NCBI GenBank assembly: GCA_947624125.1
Contig: CANQIY010000006.1
Coordinates: forward strand, 1 to 26,394
DNA: 26,394 nt
Direction of reading: 5' to 3'
Source of the DNA: an uncultured Bacilli bacterium
Lineage (GTDB): Bacteria > Bacillota_I > Bacilli_A > RF39 > UBA660
A program made the position numbers and the translations under genes. Positions 7,979 through 16,075 of this stretch are shown one piece after another. Each line of letters starts with the position of its first letter. Position 1 is the first letter of the stretch. The notes under the pieces are model-generated. The model was not told the origin of the DNA. It saw only the letters and a program-made list of their open reading frames with translations, and searched no databases.

Positions 7979-8170
7979 GTTATTATTGTAACCATTGTTA
8001 TTACCAGTAAACCAACCGGCACCAATAATTATAACAAGTAATATGAATAATACGATCCATATAGCTGCACCGATGCCATAGCCACTTGTATAGCCAGCAT
8101 AATTGCCACCGCCACCACAAGGAGCAGCATAGTTGCCACCGTAGTAACCATTATTTCCGTAATAATACAT
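7976..8170 (-). CDS. YjcZ-like small membrane protein
   Basis: The product is 64 residues. The N-terminal half is Tyr/Gly/Asn-rich (MYYYGNNGYYGGNY...CGGGGNY), one hydrophobic helix follows (about 35-55, GIGAAIWIVLFILLVIIIGAGWF), and the tail is asparagine-rich. The helix closely resembles the YjcZ family of tiny hydrophobic proteins of spore-forming Bacilli (core GFALIVVLFILLIIVG, from memory). Start choice is firm: AAAGGAGGT sits 5 bases before ATG, the strongest ribosome site in the window, which suggests high expression. A TATAAT lies upstream. It has its own terminator and is convergent with frr and divergent from the ftsW-type gene. Whether it belongs to sporulation here is unknown. Confidence 0.75.
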   Translation of the reverse strand: MYYYGNNGYYGGNYAAPCGGGGNYAGYTSGYGIGAAIWIVLFILLVIIIGAGWFTGNNNGYNNN

Positions 8171-8192
8171 ATTATACCTCCTTTATGTATCT

Positions 8193-8198
8193 ATTATA
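8193..8198 (-). promoter_or_regulatory. -10 element for the YjcZ-like gene
   Basis: Minus-strand TATAAT, 22 bases before the ATG. The bases at the -35 position (AAATAT) do not fit a sigma-A site, so an activator or alternative sigma factor is possible. Confidence 0.45.
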
Positions 8199-8290
8199 TT
8201 TTATTATTCGTAGTCATATTTTGACATTAAAAAATTAATAATTTATTTAGATATTGTGTAATTTATGATATGATTATATTAGGTAATAAT

Positions 8291-9457
8291 ATGAAAAAAT
8301 TGTTTGCAAAAATCGATAAACCTTTATTAATTGTCACCATACTTTTATGTTGTATGGGTCTTTTAATGGTCTTTTCTTCATCATCCGTAACGGCTATTTT
8401 AAGATATAATCGACCAACAACTTACTTTTTTGTAAAACAACTTATCTTTTTTATTGTCTCTGTTTTAGGGGGATTATTTATTCTTTATATTCCGACTAAA
8501 TGGTATAAAAGTATATCGTGGTTGGGTATTGTGGGTATTACTGTTGTTTTAGTATTGTTACTTCTTTATGGTAAAGTTACAAATCATGCTCAAAGTTGGT
8601 TTTATGTGCCCGGTATTGATATTGCTATTCAACCTGCCGAGTTTGCTAAAACTTTTTTAATTATTTTTATGGCTGTAGCTTATAATAATTTATATAAGAA
8701 AAAGAATGTAAGTATTTATTCTTATTTGATTCCGATATCTATGGCTGTTGTATTAGGTCTTCTTATTGCCATGCAACCAGATTTAGGTAGTGCCCTTATT
8801 TTGGTAGCTATTGGTTTTTGCATATTTATAAGTTTACCATTAAAAAAGAGTAATTTGCCGAAAGTTGTTATGTCTTTAGGAATCGGCTCAGTTATTTTAG
8901 GAGTAGTACTTTTATATAGTGGAAAAGATATTTTAAATAGTGCGCAAATGAAAAGATTTCAATTTCAAAATCCATGTCAAAGATATACTGAAGATACTGG
9001 TTATCAGGTTTGTAATGGTTATATTGCAATAAATAATGGTGGTTTATTTGGAGTAGGTCTTGGTAATAGTACCCAAAAATATTCTTATTTACCAGAAAGT
9101 CATACCGATTTTATTTTTCCTGTTTTAGTGGAAGAGTTAGGACTTATAACGGGTATTTTAGTTATTATAGCTTATATATTTATTTTATATCGCATTTTAA
9201 AAATAGCCAAAAGTGCTTATAATTTAAGGTGTTCAATTTTAGCTTATGGAGCTTTTTGGTTTCTTACTTTTCATATTGTTATTAACTTGTGTGGAGTGTT
9301 AGCCATTTTACCTTTAACTGGGGTTCCGCTTCCATTTATGAGTTATGGTGGGTCATCAACGATTAATTTTATAGCGATGATTTTTATTGTAGAGAGAGTA
9401 GCTATTGAAAATAATATGACAAAATATAATTTAGAATTAAAAAAATTAGCTAAATAA
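8291..9457 (+). CDS. ftsW: FtsW/RodA/SpoVE-family peptidoglycan glycosyltransferase
   Basis: A polytopic SEDS-family membrane protein of 389 residues that polymerises lipid II together with a class B penicillin-binding protein. I prefer ATG 8291 (MKKLFAKIDKPLL) to an upstream ATG at 8270 because it matches the family start and follows AGGTAATA. About ten hydrophobic helices are visible. Family motifs are AMQPDLGSALIL (fourth-loop region with the essential Asp), the large extracellular loop with GGLFGVGLGNSTQKYSYLPESHTDFIF, and the C-terminal signature PLPFMSYGGSS. These favour FtsW/SpoVE over RodA, but the subgroup is not certain. The loop carries two Cys (CQRY and YQVC) that could pair outside the cell. 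A TTGACA at 8221-8226 may belong to its promoter, without a clear -10. Confidence 0.9.
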   Translation: MKKLFAKIDKPLLIVTILLCCMGLLMVFSSSSVTAILRYNRPTTYFFVKQLIFFIVSVLGGLFILYIPTKWYKSISWLGIVGITVVLVLLLLYGKVTNHAQSWFYVPGIDIAIQPAEFAKTFLIIFMAVAYNNLYKKKNVSIYSYLIPISMAVVLGLLIAMQPDLGSALILVAIGFCIFISLPLKKSNLPKVVMSLGIGSVILGVVLLYSGKDILNSAQMKRFQFQNPCQRYTEDTGYQVCNGYIAINNGGLFGVGLGNSTQKYSYLPESHTDFIFPVLVEELGLITGILVIIAYIFILYRILKIAKSAYNLRCSILAYGAFWFLTFHIVINLCGVLAILPLTGVPLPFMSYGGSSTINFIAMIFIVERVAIENNMTKYNLELKKLAK

Positions 9458-9509
9458 AAAAGGAAATTCATAAAAAAACTTCTATAAATATAAGTGAAAG
9501 GAGGTTCTT

Positions 9510-10202
9510 ATGGATTTTTTTCATTTTATTAAAGATAATAAATTTATTATTTTGGGCATAAGTATTATAGCTAATTTATTACTCATTATTTTGTGTGGAT
9601 GGTTATTTTATCAAAAATTAAGTATGCCAAATACCGAATTAAATACTAAGGAAAGTGAGATTAGGGAAGCATATAATGAAGAAGTTATTGAGGAAGATAA
9701 TAGTTTTTTTGTTGAAATAAAGGGCGCTGTACAAAATCCGGGTGTGTATAAAGTTAATAGTGATAATATTATTAATGATGTGATTAGTTTGGCTGGTGGC
9801 TTTACAAATGATGCTTATACTGATAATATCAATTTAAGTAAAAAAGTGGAAAAAGAATTGGTTATTTATGTTTATAATAAAAGTGAATTTTTAGATAGTA
9901 AAGATGAAGTAAAAGAAGAGAGTAAAACTTATGATATAAGTTCTAGTATTAAAGAAAAGAATAGTGAAATATTGCCAAGTACAAAAGAAGAAAATAAAAC
10001 AGAAATAAATGGAAAAGTAAATATTAATACAGCCTCGGTTAGTGAACTTACTAAATTAAGTGGAATAGGTGATAAAAAAGCAGCACTTATTATTGAGTAT
10101 CGAAATACTTATGGTGGCTTTAAAAGTATAGATGAATTAAAAAACGTAAAAGGAATTGGAGATGCAACTTTTACCAAAATTAAAGACCAAATTACAGTCT
10201 AA
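9510..10202 (+). CDS. comEA: ComEA-type DNA receptor of the competence machinery
   Basis: Binds incoming double-stranded DNA outside the membrane and hands it to ComEC. The product is 230 residues: a membrane anchor (about 11-35), a SLBB domain (about 66-130, FVEIKGAVQNPGVYKV...VISLAGGF), a charged flexible linker and a C-terminal double helix-hairpin-helix DNA-binding domain (about 168-230) with LSGIGDKKA and VKGIGDATF. AAAGGAGG precedes the ATG by a few bases. The comEC start lies 41 bases inside its 3' end, so the two form one operon, the standard order in Bacillota. No late-competence pilin genes are in the window. Confidence 0.93.
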   Translation: MDFFHFIKDNKFIILGISIIANLLLIILCGWLFYQKLSMPNTELNTKESEIREAYNEEVIEEDNSFFVEIKGAVQNPGVYKVNSDNIINDVISLAGGFTNDAYTDNINLSKKVEKELVIYVYNKSEFLDSKDEVKEESKTYDISSSIKEKNSEILPSTKEENKTEINGKVNINTASVSELTKLSGIGDKKAALIIEYRNTYGGFKSIDELKNVKGIGDATFTKIKDQITV

Positions 10203-12204
10203 TACTTTTTATCTTATCTTAAGTATAATTGTCATCATTTATATATTTATTAAAACTTATGTTATTAAATATGAAAGTAAATTAATAAATAATACTTCTT
10301 TGGTTGGTACTATAACAAATTTAGTAAGGGAAGATGAACACTTGCGTTTTACTTTAAAAGTGCAAGATGAATTAGTAATTTGTGATTATTATGGAGAGCT
10401 TGCCAATTCATATATATTAGGAAAAAAAGTAAAAATTGAAGGTACAAGTAAAGAAGTGCGTAATAATACTATTCCAAATACTTTTAATTATAAAAAATAT
10501 TTATACCATAATAAAATTTATTTAGCATATAACGTAAATAAAATAGATGTACTTGAAGGGGAAAATATTTTTTATAAGGGAAAAAATTATATAATTAAAA
10601 AAATAGATAAGTTTGATGAATTAAGTAAAAGTTATCTTTCTTTATTTCTATTAGGAGATAAAAATTATTTAGATGATGAAGTATATAATACTTATCTTAA
10701 AAATGGGGTAGTGCATTTATTTGCTATTTCTGGAATGCATATTAGTTTACTGGTTAGTATTCTAAATTATTTATTGAAAAAAATAAAAGGGAAAAAAATA
10801 ATTATAGGTTTATTTCTCGTTTATTTTGCATTTTTGACTAATTTTAGTGCTTCGGTTATGCGGGCCGTGACCTTTTATATTATGAAAAATATTTTTAAAT
10901 TATTAAATATAACACTCAGTAATGTAAAAATATTATTACTAACAGCCTTTTTATTATTGTTTATTAATCCGTTTTTTATATATAATCAAGGGTTTTTATA
11001 TTCTTTTTTAATTACTTTTAGTATTATGTTATTAAGTAAAGATATAACCGGTAATTATGTAAAAAAAATCTTTAAAATCAGTTTAATTGCTTTTTTAGTT
11101 AGTTTACCACTTACTGTTAGTAATAATTATGAAATAAATATTTTAAGTATCTTTAGTAATCTTTTATTTGTACCTTTGGTATCACTTGTAATTTTTCCTT
11201 TTTCTCTTATTGTTTTTCTCATTCCCTTTTTACAGCCTCTTTTTCATTTATGTCTTAGCATTTTAGAGTGCTTAAATAATATTATTTATCATTGGAAATT
11301 AATAATAATTATTCCTAAAATGTCTCTTATTCTTATCATTTTGTATTATTTAGTTTTAATTTTAATGTATAAAAGAAAGAATAGTAAATTAATATTTTTA
11401 ATTGGGTTTATTCTAATTATTAATGGTGAAATTCCTAAATTAGATAGTTCTTTCTATGCTTATTATATAGATGTTTCCCAGGGAGATTCGGCCGTTTTAA
11501 TAAGTCCTTACCAAAGAGATGTTATTATGATTGATACTGGTGGAATTGTGGGAAGTGATTATCATGTTGTAAGTAATACAATTACCTTTTTAAAAAGTTT
11601 AGGAATAAAAAAAATTGATAAATTGATAATTACCCATGGAGATTATGACCATATGGGTGATGCAACATATTTAATAAATCATTTTAAAGTAAAAGAAGTA
11701 TATCTTAATACACCTAGTAATAACCTTCTTGAAGAAGATTTACTTAACTTATTGAATAAGAAAAAAATTCCGGAGTATAGTGATGTTAAAACTATTTTGC
11801 TACCCAATTATCATATCAATTTTTTAAAAACGCTTGATTATGATAATGAAAATGATAATTCTAATATTCTTTATTTTCAATATCATAATTATAATTTTCT
11901 TTTTATGGGTGATGCATCAACAAAAGTAGAAGAAAATTTATTAAAAAAATATAAATTACCCGTTATAGATTTTTTAAAAGTAGGACATCATGGCTCTAAA
12001 ACGTCATCAAGTGATTTATTTATAAATAGTATTAAACCGAAATATTCTATTATATCTGTAGGAAAGAATAATAGATATGGACATCCCAATGAAGAAGTAT
12101 TAAATATTTTAGCAAAGTCACAGATATTAAGAACAGATATGGATGGCAGTATTAGATTAAAAATAAAGGGTTATAATTTAGAAATAGATAAGTATCCTCC
12201 TTAA
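10162..12204 (+). CDS. comEC: ComEC/Rec2 DNA-uptake channel
   Basis: Forms the membrane channel that passes single-stranded DNA in natural transformation. The product is 680 residues. I chose ATG 10162 because AAAAGGA (10148-10154) lies 7 bases before it; it overlaps comEA by 41 bases. After an N-terminal helix and the DUF4131-like OB region comes the Competence domain with LFLLGDKNYLDDEVYNTY and AISGMHISLL and many helices (about 190-410). A C-terminal metallo-beta-lactamase-like domain follows, with HGDYDH at 492-497, MGDAS, VGHHGSKTSSS and a final YGHPNEE, so the metal ligands are intact and the reading frame is complete. All three ComEC parts are present. holA, which often follows comEC, is absent. 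Confidence 0.95.
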   Translation: MQLLPKLKTKLQSNTFYLILSIIVIIYIFIKTYVIKYESKLINNTSLVGTITNLVREDEHLRFTLKVQDELVICDYYGELANSYILGKKVKIEGTSKEVRNNTIPNTFNYKKYLYHNKIYLAYNVNKIDVLEGENIFYKGKNYIIKKIDKFDELSKSYLSLFLLGDKNYLDDEVYNTYLKNGVVHLFAISGMHISLLVSILNYLLKKIKGKKIIIGLFLVYFAFLTNFSASVMRAVTFYIMKNIFKLLNITLSNVKILLLTAFLLLFINPFFIYNQGFLYSFLITFSIMLLSKDITGNYVKKIFKISLIAFLVSLPLTVSNNYEINILSIFSNLLFVPLVSLVIFPFSLIVFLIPFLQPLFHLCLSILECLNNIIYHWKLIIIIPKMSLILIILYYLVLILMYKRKNSKLIFLIGFILIINGEIPKLDSSFYAYYIDVSQGDSAVLISPYQRDVIMIDTGGIVGSDYHVVSNTITFLKSLGIKKIDKLIITHGDYDHMGDATYLINHFKVKEVYLNTPSNNLLEEDLLNLLNKKKIPEYSDVKTILLPNYHINFLKTLDYDNENDNSNILYFQYHNYNFLFMGDASTKVEENLLKKYKLPVIDFLKVGHHGSKTSSSDLFINSIKPKYSIISVGKNNRYGHPNEEVLNILAKSQILRTDMDGSIRLKIKGYNLEIDKYPP

Positions 12205-12235
12205 TAAATTATAAAAGAATAGCACATAAATAAAG

Positions 12236-12294
12236 AAAAAGCCATAAAATATAATACATTATATATAATGTTTAAATAGATTAAGGGCTTTTTT
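12236..12294 (+). other. Long hairpin nested with the comEC terminator
   Basis: AAAAAGCC (12236-12243) can pair with GGCTTTTT (12286-12293), and a 16-bp perfect palindrome ACATTATATATAATGT (12256-12271) lies inside the loop. The 3' arm shares bases with the terminator hairpin at 12283, so the two structures exclude each other. It may simply be a tandem terminator. Confidence 0.45.
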
Positions 12295-12310
12295 AGGCCC
12301 TTTTTTCTTT
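12283..12310 (+). terminator. Terminator after comEC
   Basis: AAGGGC (12283-12288) and GCCCTT (12297-12302) with an 8-nt loop, followed by T-rich sequence. Confidence 0.75.
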
Positions 12311-12356
12311 TTTATGGACATTTTGTAAAATTAGCGAACCTAAATTAACTAATATA

Positions 12357-12365
12357 TGTTATAAT
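12357..12365 (+). promoter_or_regulatory. Extended -10 promoter of rnc-smc
   Basis: TGTTATAAT; the predicted start is about 10 bases before the ATG, leaving only GGTGAT as ribosome site. No -35 of note. Confidence 0.6.
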
Positions 12366-12382
12366 TTTTATATGGTGATTAT

Positions 12383-13033
12383 ATGGATTTTTTAAAAAAG
12401 TATAATATAGAAAAGATAGATAAAGAACTTTTAGAAGAAGCCCTTACTCATAGTAGTTATTCTAATGAACATAAGAATGTGAAAAATTATGAAAGATTAG
12501 AGTATTTAGGGGATGCTGTTTTAGAATTATTAATTAGTGAATATTTTTATTTAGAAACCGATTATAAAGAAGGTATTATGACGAAAAAAAGAGCTAGTTT
12601 TGTTTGTGAGCAAGCTCTTGCATATTATGCTAAAAAAATAGGCTTAGATAAGTATATTAAAGTGGGACATGGGCAAGAAAATCATCTTAATGATACAATT
12701 ATTGCTGATGTTTTTGAAAGTGTTCTTGGCGCTATTTATTTATCCTTTGGTATTGAAAAAGCAAAAATATATATAAAAGAAACTGTTATTCCTTATATTA
12801 AAGATAATTTTGAATTTTTTGATGACTATAAAACACTTTTACAAGAATATGTGCAAACCGATAAAAAGTCATTAGAGTATGTTTTATTAAATGAGTATGG
12901 TGAAGCTCATGATAAAACTTTTGAAGTAGCGGTTAAAATTGATAATATCATTTATGGTAAAGGAATTGGTAAAAGTAAAAAAGAAGCATCACAAAAGGCC
13001 GCATATGATGCTTATAAAAAATCAGCGAAGTAG
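12383..13033 (+). CDS. rnc: Ribonuclease III
   Basis: A double-strand-specific endoribonuclease for rRNA and mRNA processing, 216 residues. The catalytic domain has the family signature ERLEYLGDAVL at 37-47, with acidic metal ligands at Glu40 and Asp44 and the second pair in ADVFESVLGA (Asp109, Glu112). A C-terminal double-stranded-RNA-binding domain (about 145-216) ends with GIGKSKKEASQKAAYDAY. Complete and unremarkable in length for a reduced-size lineage. The short leader has only a GGTGAT-like ribosome site. smc follows after 8 bases, an arrangement shared with Bacillus, where ftsY comes next; ftsY is not here, nor are acpP or plsX upstream. Confidence 0.96.
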   Translation: MDFLKKYNIEKIDKELLEEALTHSSYSNEHKNVKNYERLEYLGDAVLELLISEYFYLETDYKEGIMTKKRASFVCEQALAYYAKKIGLDKYIKVGHGQENHLNDTIIADVFESVLGAIYLSFGIEKAKIYIKETVIPYIKDNFEFFDDYKTLLQEYVQTDKKSLEYVLLNEYGEAHDKTFEVAVKIDNIIYGKGIGKSKKEASQKAAYDAYKKSAK

Positions 13034-13041
13034 GGAAAGTT

Positions 13042-15975
13042 ATGTATTTAAAGAGTATTAGATTAGATGGATTTAAATCGTTTTGTGAAAAAACTGTTTT
13101 TGAATTTAATAAAGGAATAACGGCAATTGTGGGACCCAATGGCAGTGGTAAAAGTAATATTGTTGATGCTGTTAGATGGGTTTTAGGCGAGCAGTCAGTT
13201 AAGTCACTTCGGGGTGGTAACTCGATGAGTGATGTTATTTTTAGTGGTTCTGAATATAAAGAGGCCCTAAATAAAGCTTCAGTAACTTTAACTTTTGATA
13301 ATAGTGATAATTATTTAAAAAGTGATTTTAAAGAAATTGAAGTTAAAAGAACAGTTTATAAAAATGGGGAAAATGAATATTTTATCAATAATTCAAAAGT
13401 TCGTTTAAAAGATATCAATGATTTATTTATTGATTCTAATTCCGGAATTGATTCGTTTAATATTATTTCCCAAGGAACCGTGGCTGATATTGTTAATTAT
13501 AAACCATATGAAAGACGTTTTTTTATTGAAAGTGCAGCAGGTGTTTTAAAATATAAAAAGAGAAAAGAAGAGTCATTAAAAAAGTTATCTCAAACAGAAG
13601 ATAATCTTAGTAGTATTAATTTACTAGTTGATGAGTTAGCCTTACAAGTTAATCCTCTAAAAGAACAAGCTAGTTTAGCTAAGCATTATTTAGAATTAAA
13701 AGAAGAATTAAAAACAGCTGAAATTTCTTTAACTGCTAAAGATATTACCAATTTAAATAAAGAATATTTACAACTAAAAAAAGAAGAAGAAGATTTAACG
13801 GTTAAATTATCACTAATGAATAAGAATAATAATACCGAAAAATGTGAAAAATTAAAATTAGATATATATAAATTAGATGATAAAATTAGTACTGAAAATA
13901 AAAAATTACTTAGTTTAACAGAAGAAATATCTCTTTTAAGTAGTGAAAAAAGAATTGCTTTAGAAAGAGTTAAATATGATTATAGTGAAGATAAGATAAC
14001 TAATAATTTAATTAATTTAAAAGAAGAAGAATTAAATTTAATAAAAGCTCTTGAAGTATGTAATGATAAAATAGATTTGCTTAATAATAATATAAAAGAA
14101 AAAGAAAAAATAAATAATGATACTAATAGTGAATTAATAAGCATAAAAACTAAAAAAAATTCTTATAGTGAAGAATTAGCTGATTTAAATAAACAAAAAT
14201 TAATTATCGAAAATAAAATAGAAATATTAGAAAATAATATTATGAATAATGAAAGAATGCCTTTAAGTGTTAAAAATATTTTAAATAATGATAGATTAAA
14301 AGGCATTCATAATACTTTAGGAAATATAATAGAAATAAAAGACCTTTTTTTAGAGGCTTTTGATGTTGTATTAGGAAGTAGTAGTAATTTTATTATTGTT
14401 GAATCTGAAGTGTGTGCGAAAGAAGCAATTAATTATTTAAAAGATAAGAAAATTGGTTATGCTACTTTTTTACCTTTAAATATTATTAAATCACGTTATA
14501 TTTCATCGGATACAATAAAAAAAATCTCGACAATAAATGGTTTTGTTGGGGTAGCATCCGATTTAATTAATTATGATAGTAAATATAAAAATATTGTTGA
14601 AAATCAACTTGGTAATGTTATTGTAGCTAATGACATTGATGCGATGAATGTAATTGCTAAAGCCTTAGATTATAAATATCGGGTAGTATCTCTTGATGGT
14701 AGTATTATTTATGCTGGGGGAATTATTTCAGGAGGAAGTAAAAATAAAAGTAATAATTTAAGTTTAAAAAATGAACTTCATAGTTATCAAGAAAAATTAG
14801 AAGGTCTTAATTTTAAAATAACTGATATTCAAAATAAATTAACAGAGATAAATAGTGATTATCAAATATTAGAAAATAATATTAATAAAATAAAAGGAGA
14901 ACTTATTAATCTTTATAATGATAAAGAAAGTAAAATGAATAATTTACAAGATATGGATGATAAGTTAAAATTAATTAAAAATGATATTGAAGGAATGAAT
15001 AATCTACAAGATAATAAATTATCAGAAAAATTAGATAATATAATGAATAAATTAAATGTATTATCAATTGAAAAAGAAAAAAGTGAACAAAAATTAAATA
15101 CTTATAAAGATGAAAAAACAAGTTTGAATGATAGTTTAAATGATTTAGAAAATGAAAGCAGTAAAATAAATTCAGCATATAAAATGACAGCTAGTGAATT
15201 AAATAATGTTAGTGTTAATGTTGGTAAATTAAATGTTAAATTAGATAATTTATTACTCTTGTTAAATGAAGAATATGGGATGACTTATGAGTTTGCGAAA
15301 GAAAATTATGATTTAGATATCGATGATGATGTTACAAGAAAAAAAGTACAAACTTTAAAGAGTGAAATTAAATCTTTAGGAGAAATAAATATTGGAAGTA
15401 TTAATGAATTTGAAAGAGTTAATACTCGATATGAATTTTTAGTTAAACAAAAAGAAGATTTAGAAACATCTATGGCTAGTTTAAAAAATGTTATTTTAGA
15501 AATGGATAACATTATGAAAGAAAAGTTTAAAAATACTTTTCAAAAAGTTAGTGAAGAATTTAGTAAAGTATTTAAAATTATGTTTCAGGGTGGAACAGGT
15601 AAATTAGAGTTAACAACTCCAAATGATTATTTAAATACTGGAATTGAAATGATTATTGTTCCTCCAGGGAAAAAGATTCATAATACACAAAGTTTATCAG
15701 GGGGCGAGAAATCTTTAACAGCTATTTGTTTATTATTTGCTATCTTAAATGTTTCACCTGTACCATTTATCATTTTAGACGAAGTAGAAGCTGCTTTAGA
15801 TGAAGTTAATGTTGATTTATTTGGCGAATATTTGAATAAGAAGAAAAATGATAGTCAATATATTTTAATTACTCATAAAAAAAGAATGATGGAATATGCT
15901 GATGTTTTGTATGGTGTAACAATGCAAAATGCTGGTGTAAGTAAAGTAGTAGGGGTAGAATTACAAAATATTTAA
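13042..15975 (+). CDS. smc: Chromosome partition/condensin ATPase SMC (short arms)
   Basis: The ATPase of the SMC-ScpAB loop-extruding complex. The product is 977 residues against about 1,190 in Bacillus. The N-terminal head has Walker A GPNGSGKS at 31-38 and the ISQGTVADIV and ERRFFIESAAGVLKYKKRK segments. A coiled coil (about 165-405) leads to the hinge (about 407-565, with IISGGSK near its end). A return coiled coil (about 570-815) is followed by the C-terminal head, with signature LSGGEKS at 885-891 and Walker B FIILDEVEAALDE (Asp913, Glu914). Heads and hinge are complete, so the roughly 210 missing residues all come from the arms, about 100 from each. GGGAAAG precedes the ATG; it is in an operon with rnc and ends in a terminator. 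Confidence 0.97.
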   Translation: MYLKSIRLDGFKSFCEKTVFEFNKGITAIVGPNGSGKSNIVDAVRWVLGEQSVKSLRGGNSMSDVIFSGSEYKEALNKASVTLTFDNSDNYLKSDFKEIEVKRTVYKNGENEYFINNSKVRLKDINDLFIDSNSGIDSFNIISQGTVADIVNYKPYERRFFIESAAGVLKYKKRKEESLKKLSQTEDNLSSINLLVDELALQVNPLKEQASLAKHYLELKEELKTAEISLTAKDITNLNKEYLQLKKEEEDLTVKLSLMNKNNNTEKCEKLKLDIYKLDDKISTENKKLLSLTEEISLLSSEKRIALERVKYDYSEDKITNNLINLKEEELNLIKALEVCNDKIDLLNNNIKEKEKINNDTNSELISIKTKKNSYSEELADLNKQKLIIENKIEILENNIMNNERMPLSVKNILNNDRLKGIHNTLGNIIEIKDLFLEAFDVVLGSSSNFIIVESEVCAKEAINYLKDKKIGYATFLPLNIIKSRYISSDTIKKISTINGFVGVASDLINYDSKYKNIVENQLGNVIVANDIDAMNVIAKALDYKYRVVSLDGSIIYAGGIISGGSKNKSNNLSLKNELHSYQEKLEGLNFKITDIQNKLTEINSDYQILENNINKIKGELINLYNDKESKMNNLQDMDDKLKLIKNDIEGMNNLQDNKLSEKLDNIMNKLNVLSIEKEKSEQKLNTYKDEKTSLNDSLNDLENESSKINSAYKMTASELNNVSVNVGKLNVKLDNLLLLLNEEYGMTYEFAKENYDLDIDDDVTRKKVQTLKSEIKSLGEINIGSINEFERVNTRYEFLVKQKEDLETSMASLKNVILEMDNIMKEKFKNTFQKVSEEFSKVFKIMFQGGTGKLELTTPNDYLNTGIEMIIVPPGKKIHNTQSLSGGEKSLTAICLLFAILNVSPVPFIILDEVEAALDEVNVDLFGEYLNKKKNDSQYILITHKKRMMEYADVLYGVTMQNAGVSKVVGVELQNI

Positions 15976-16009
15976 ATAAGTGGAAATTAACAATACCACT
16001 TATTTTTTT
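15976..16009 (+). terminator. Terminator after smc
   Basis: ATAAGTGG (15976-15983) and CCACTTAT (15996-16003), a 12-nt loop and seven T, directly after the smc stop. Confidence 0.85.
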
Positions 16010-16018
16010 GTTCAAAAC

Positions 16019-16045
16019 TTGACTCCGGGGGGGGTATTATATAAT
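16019..16045 (+). promoter_or_regulatory. Poly-G promoter (candidate phase-variable switch) of the surface-protein gene
   Basis: A -35 TTGACT (16019-16024) and a perfect -10 TATAAT (16040-16045) are 15 bases apart, two fewer than the optimum. The spacer contains eight consecutive G (16027-16034) in a genome where such a run is otherwise absent from the window. Gain or loss of G by slippage would change the spacing and hence promoter strength. Known poly-G or poly-C spacer promoters of surface genes in other bacteria work this way; applying it here is inference. Confidence 0.75.
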
Positions 16046-16075
16046 AACAAATATAAAATAAAGGGAGAAAAAGTA

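Noticed and set aside
8221..8249. TTGACA-17-TATTTA as the ftsW promoter
   Set aside because: The -10 matches only half of the consensus, so it was mentioned in the gene entry but not listed as a site.
15980..16075. N-terminal extension of the poly-G-controlled surface protein from GTG 15980
   Set aside because: It would start inside the smc terminator and upstream of the promoter; ATG 16076 has AAGGGAG and is followed directly by the membrane helix.
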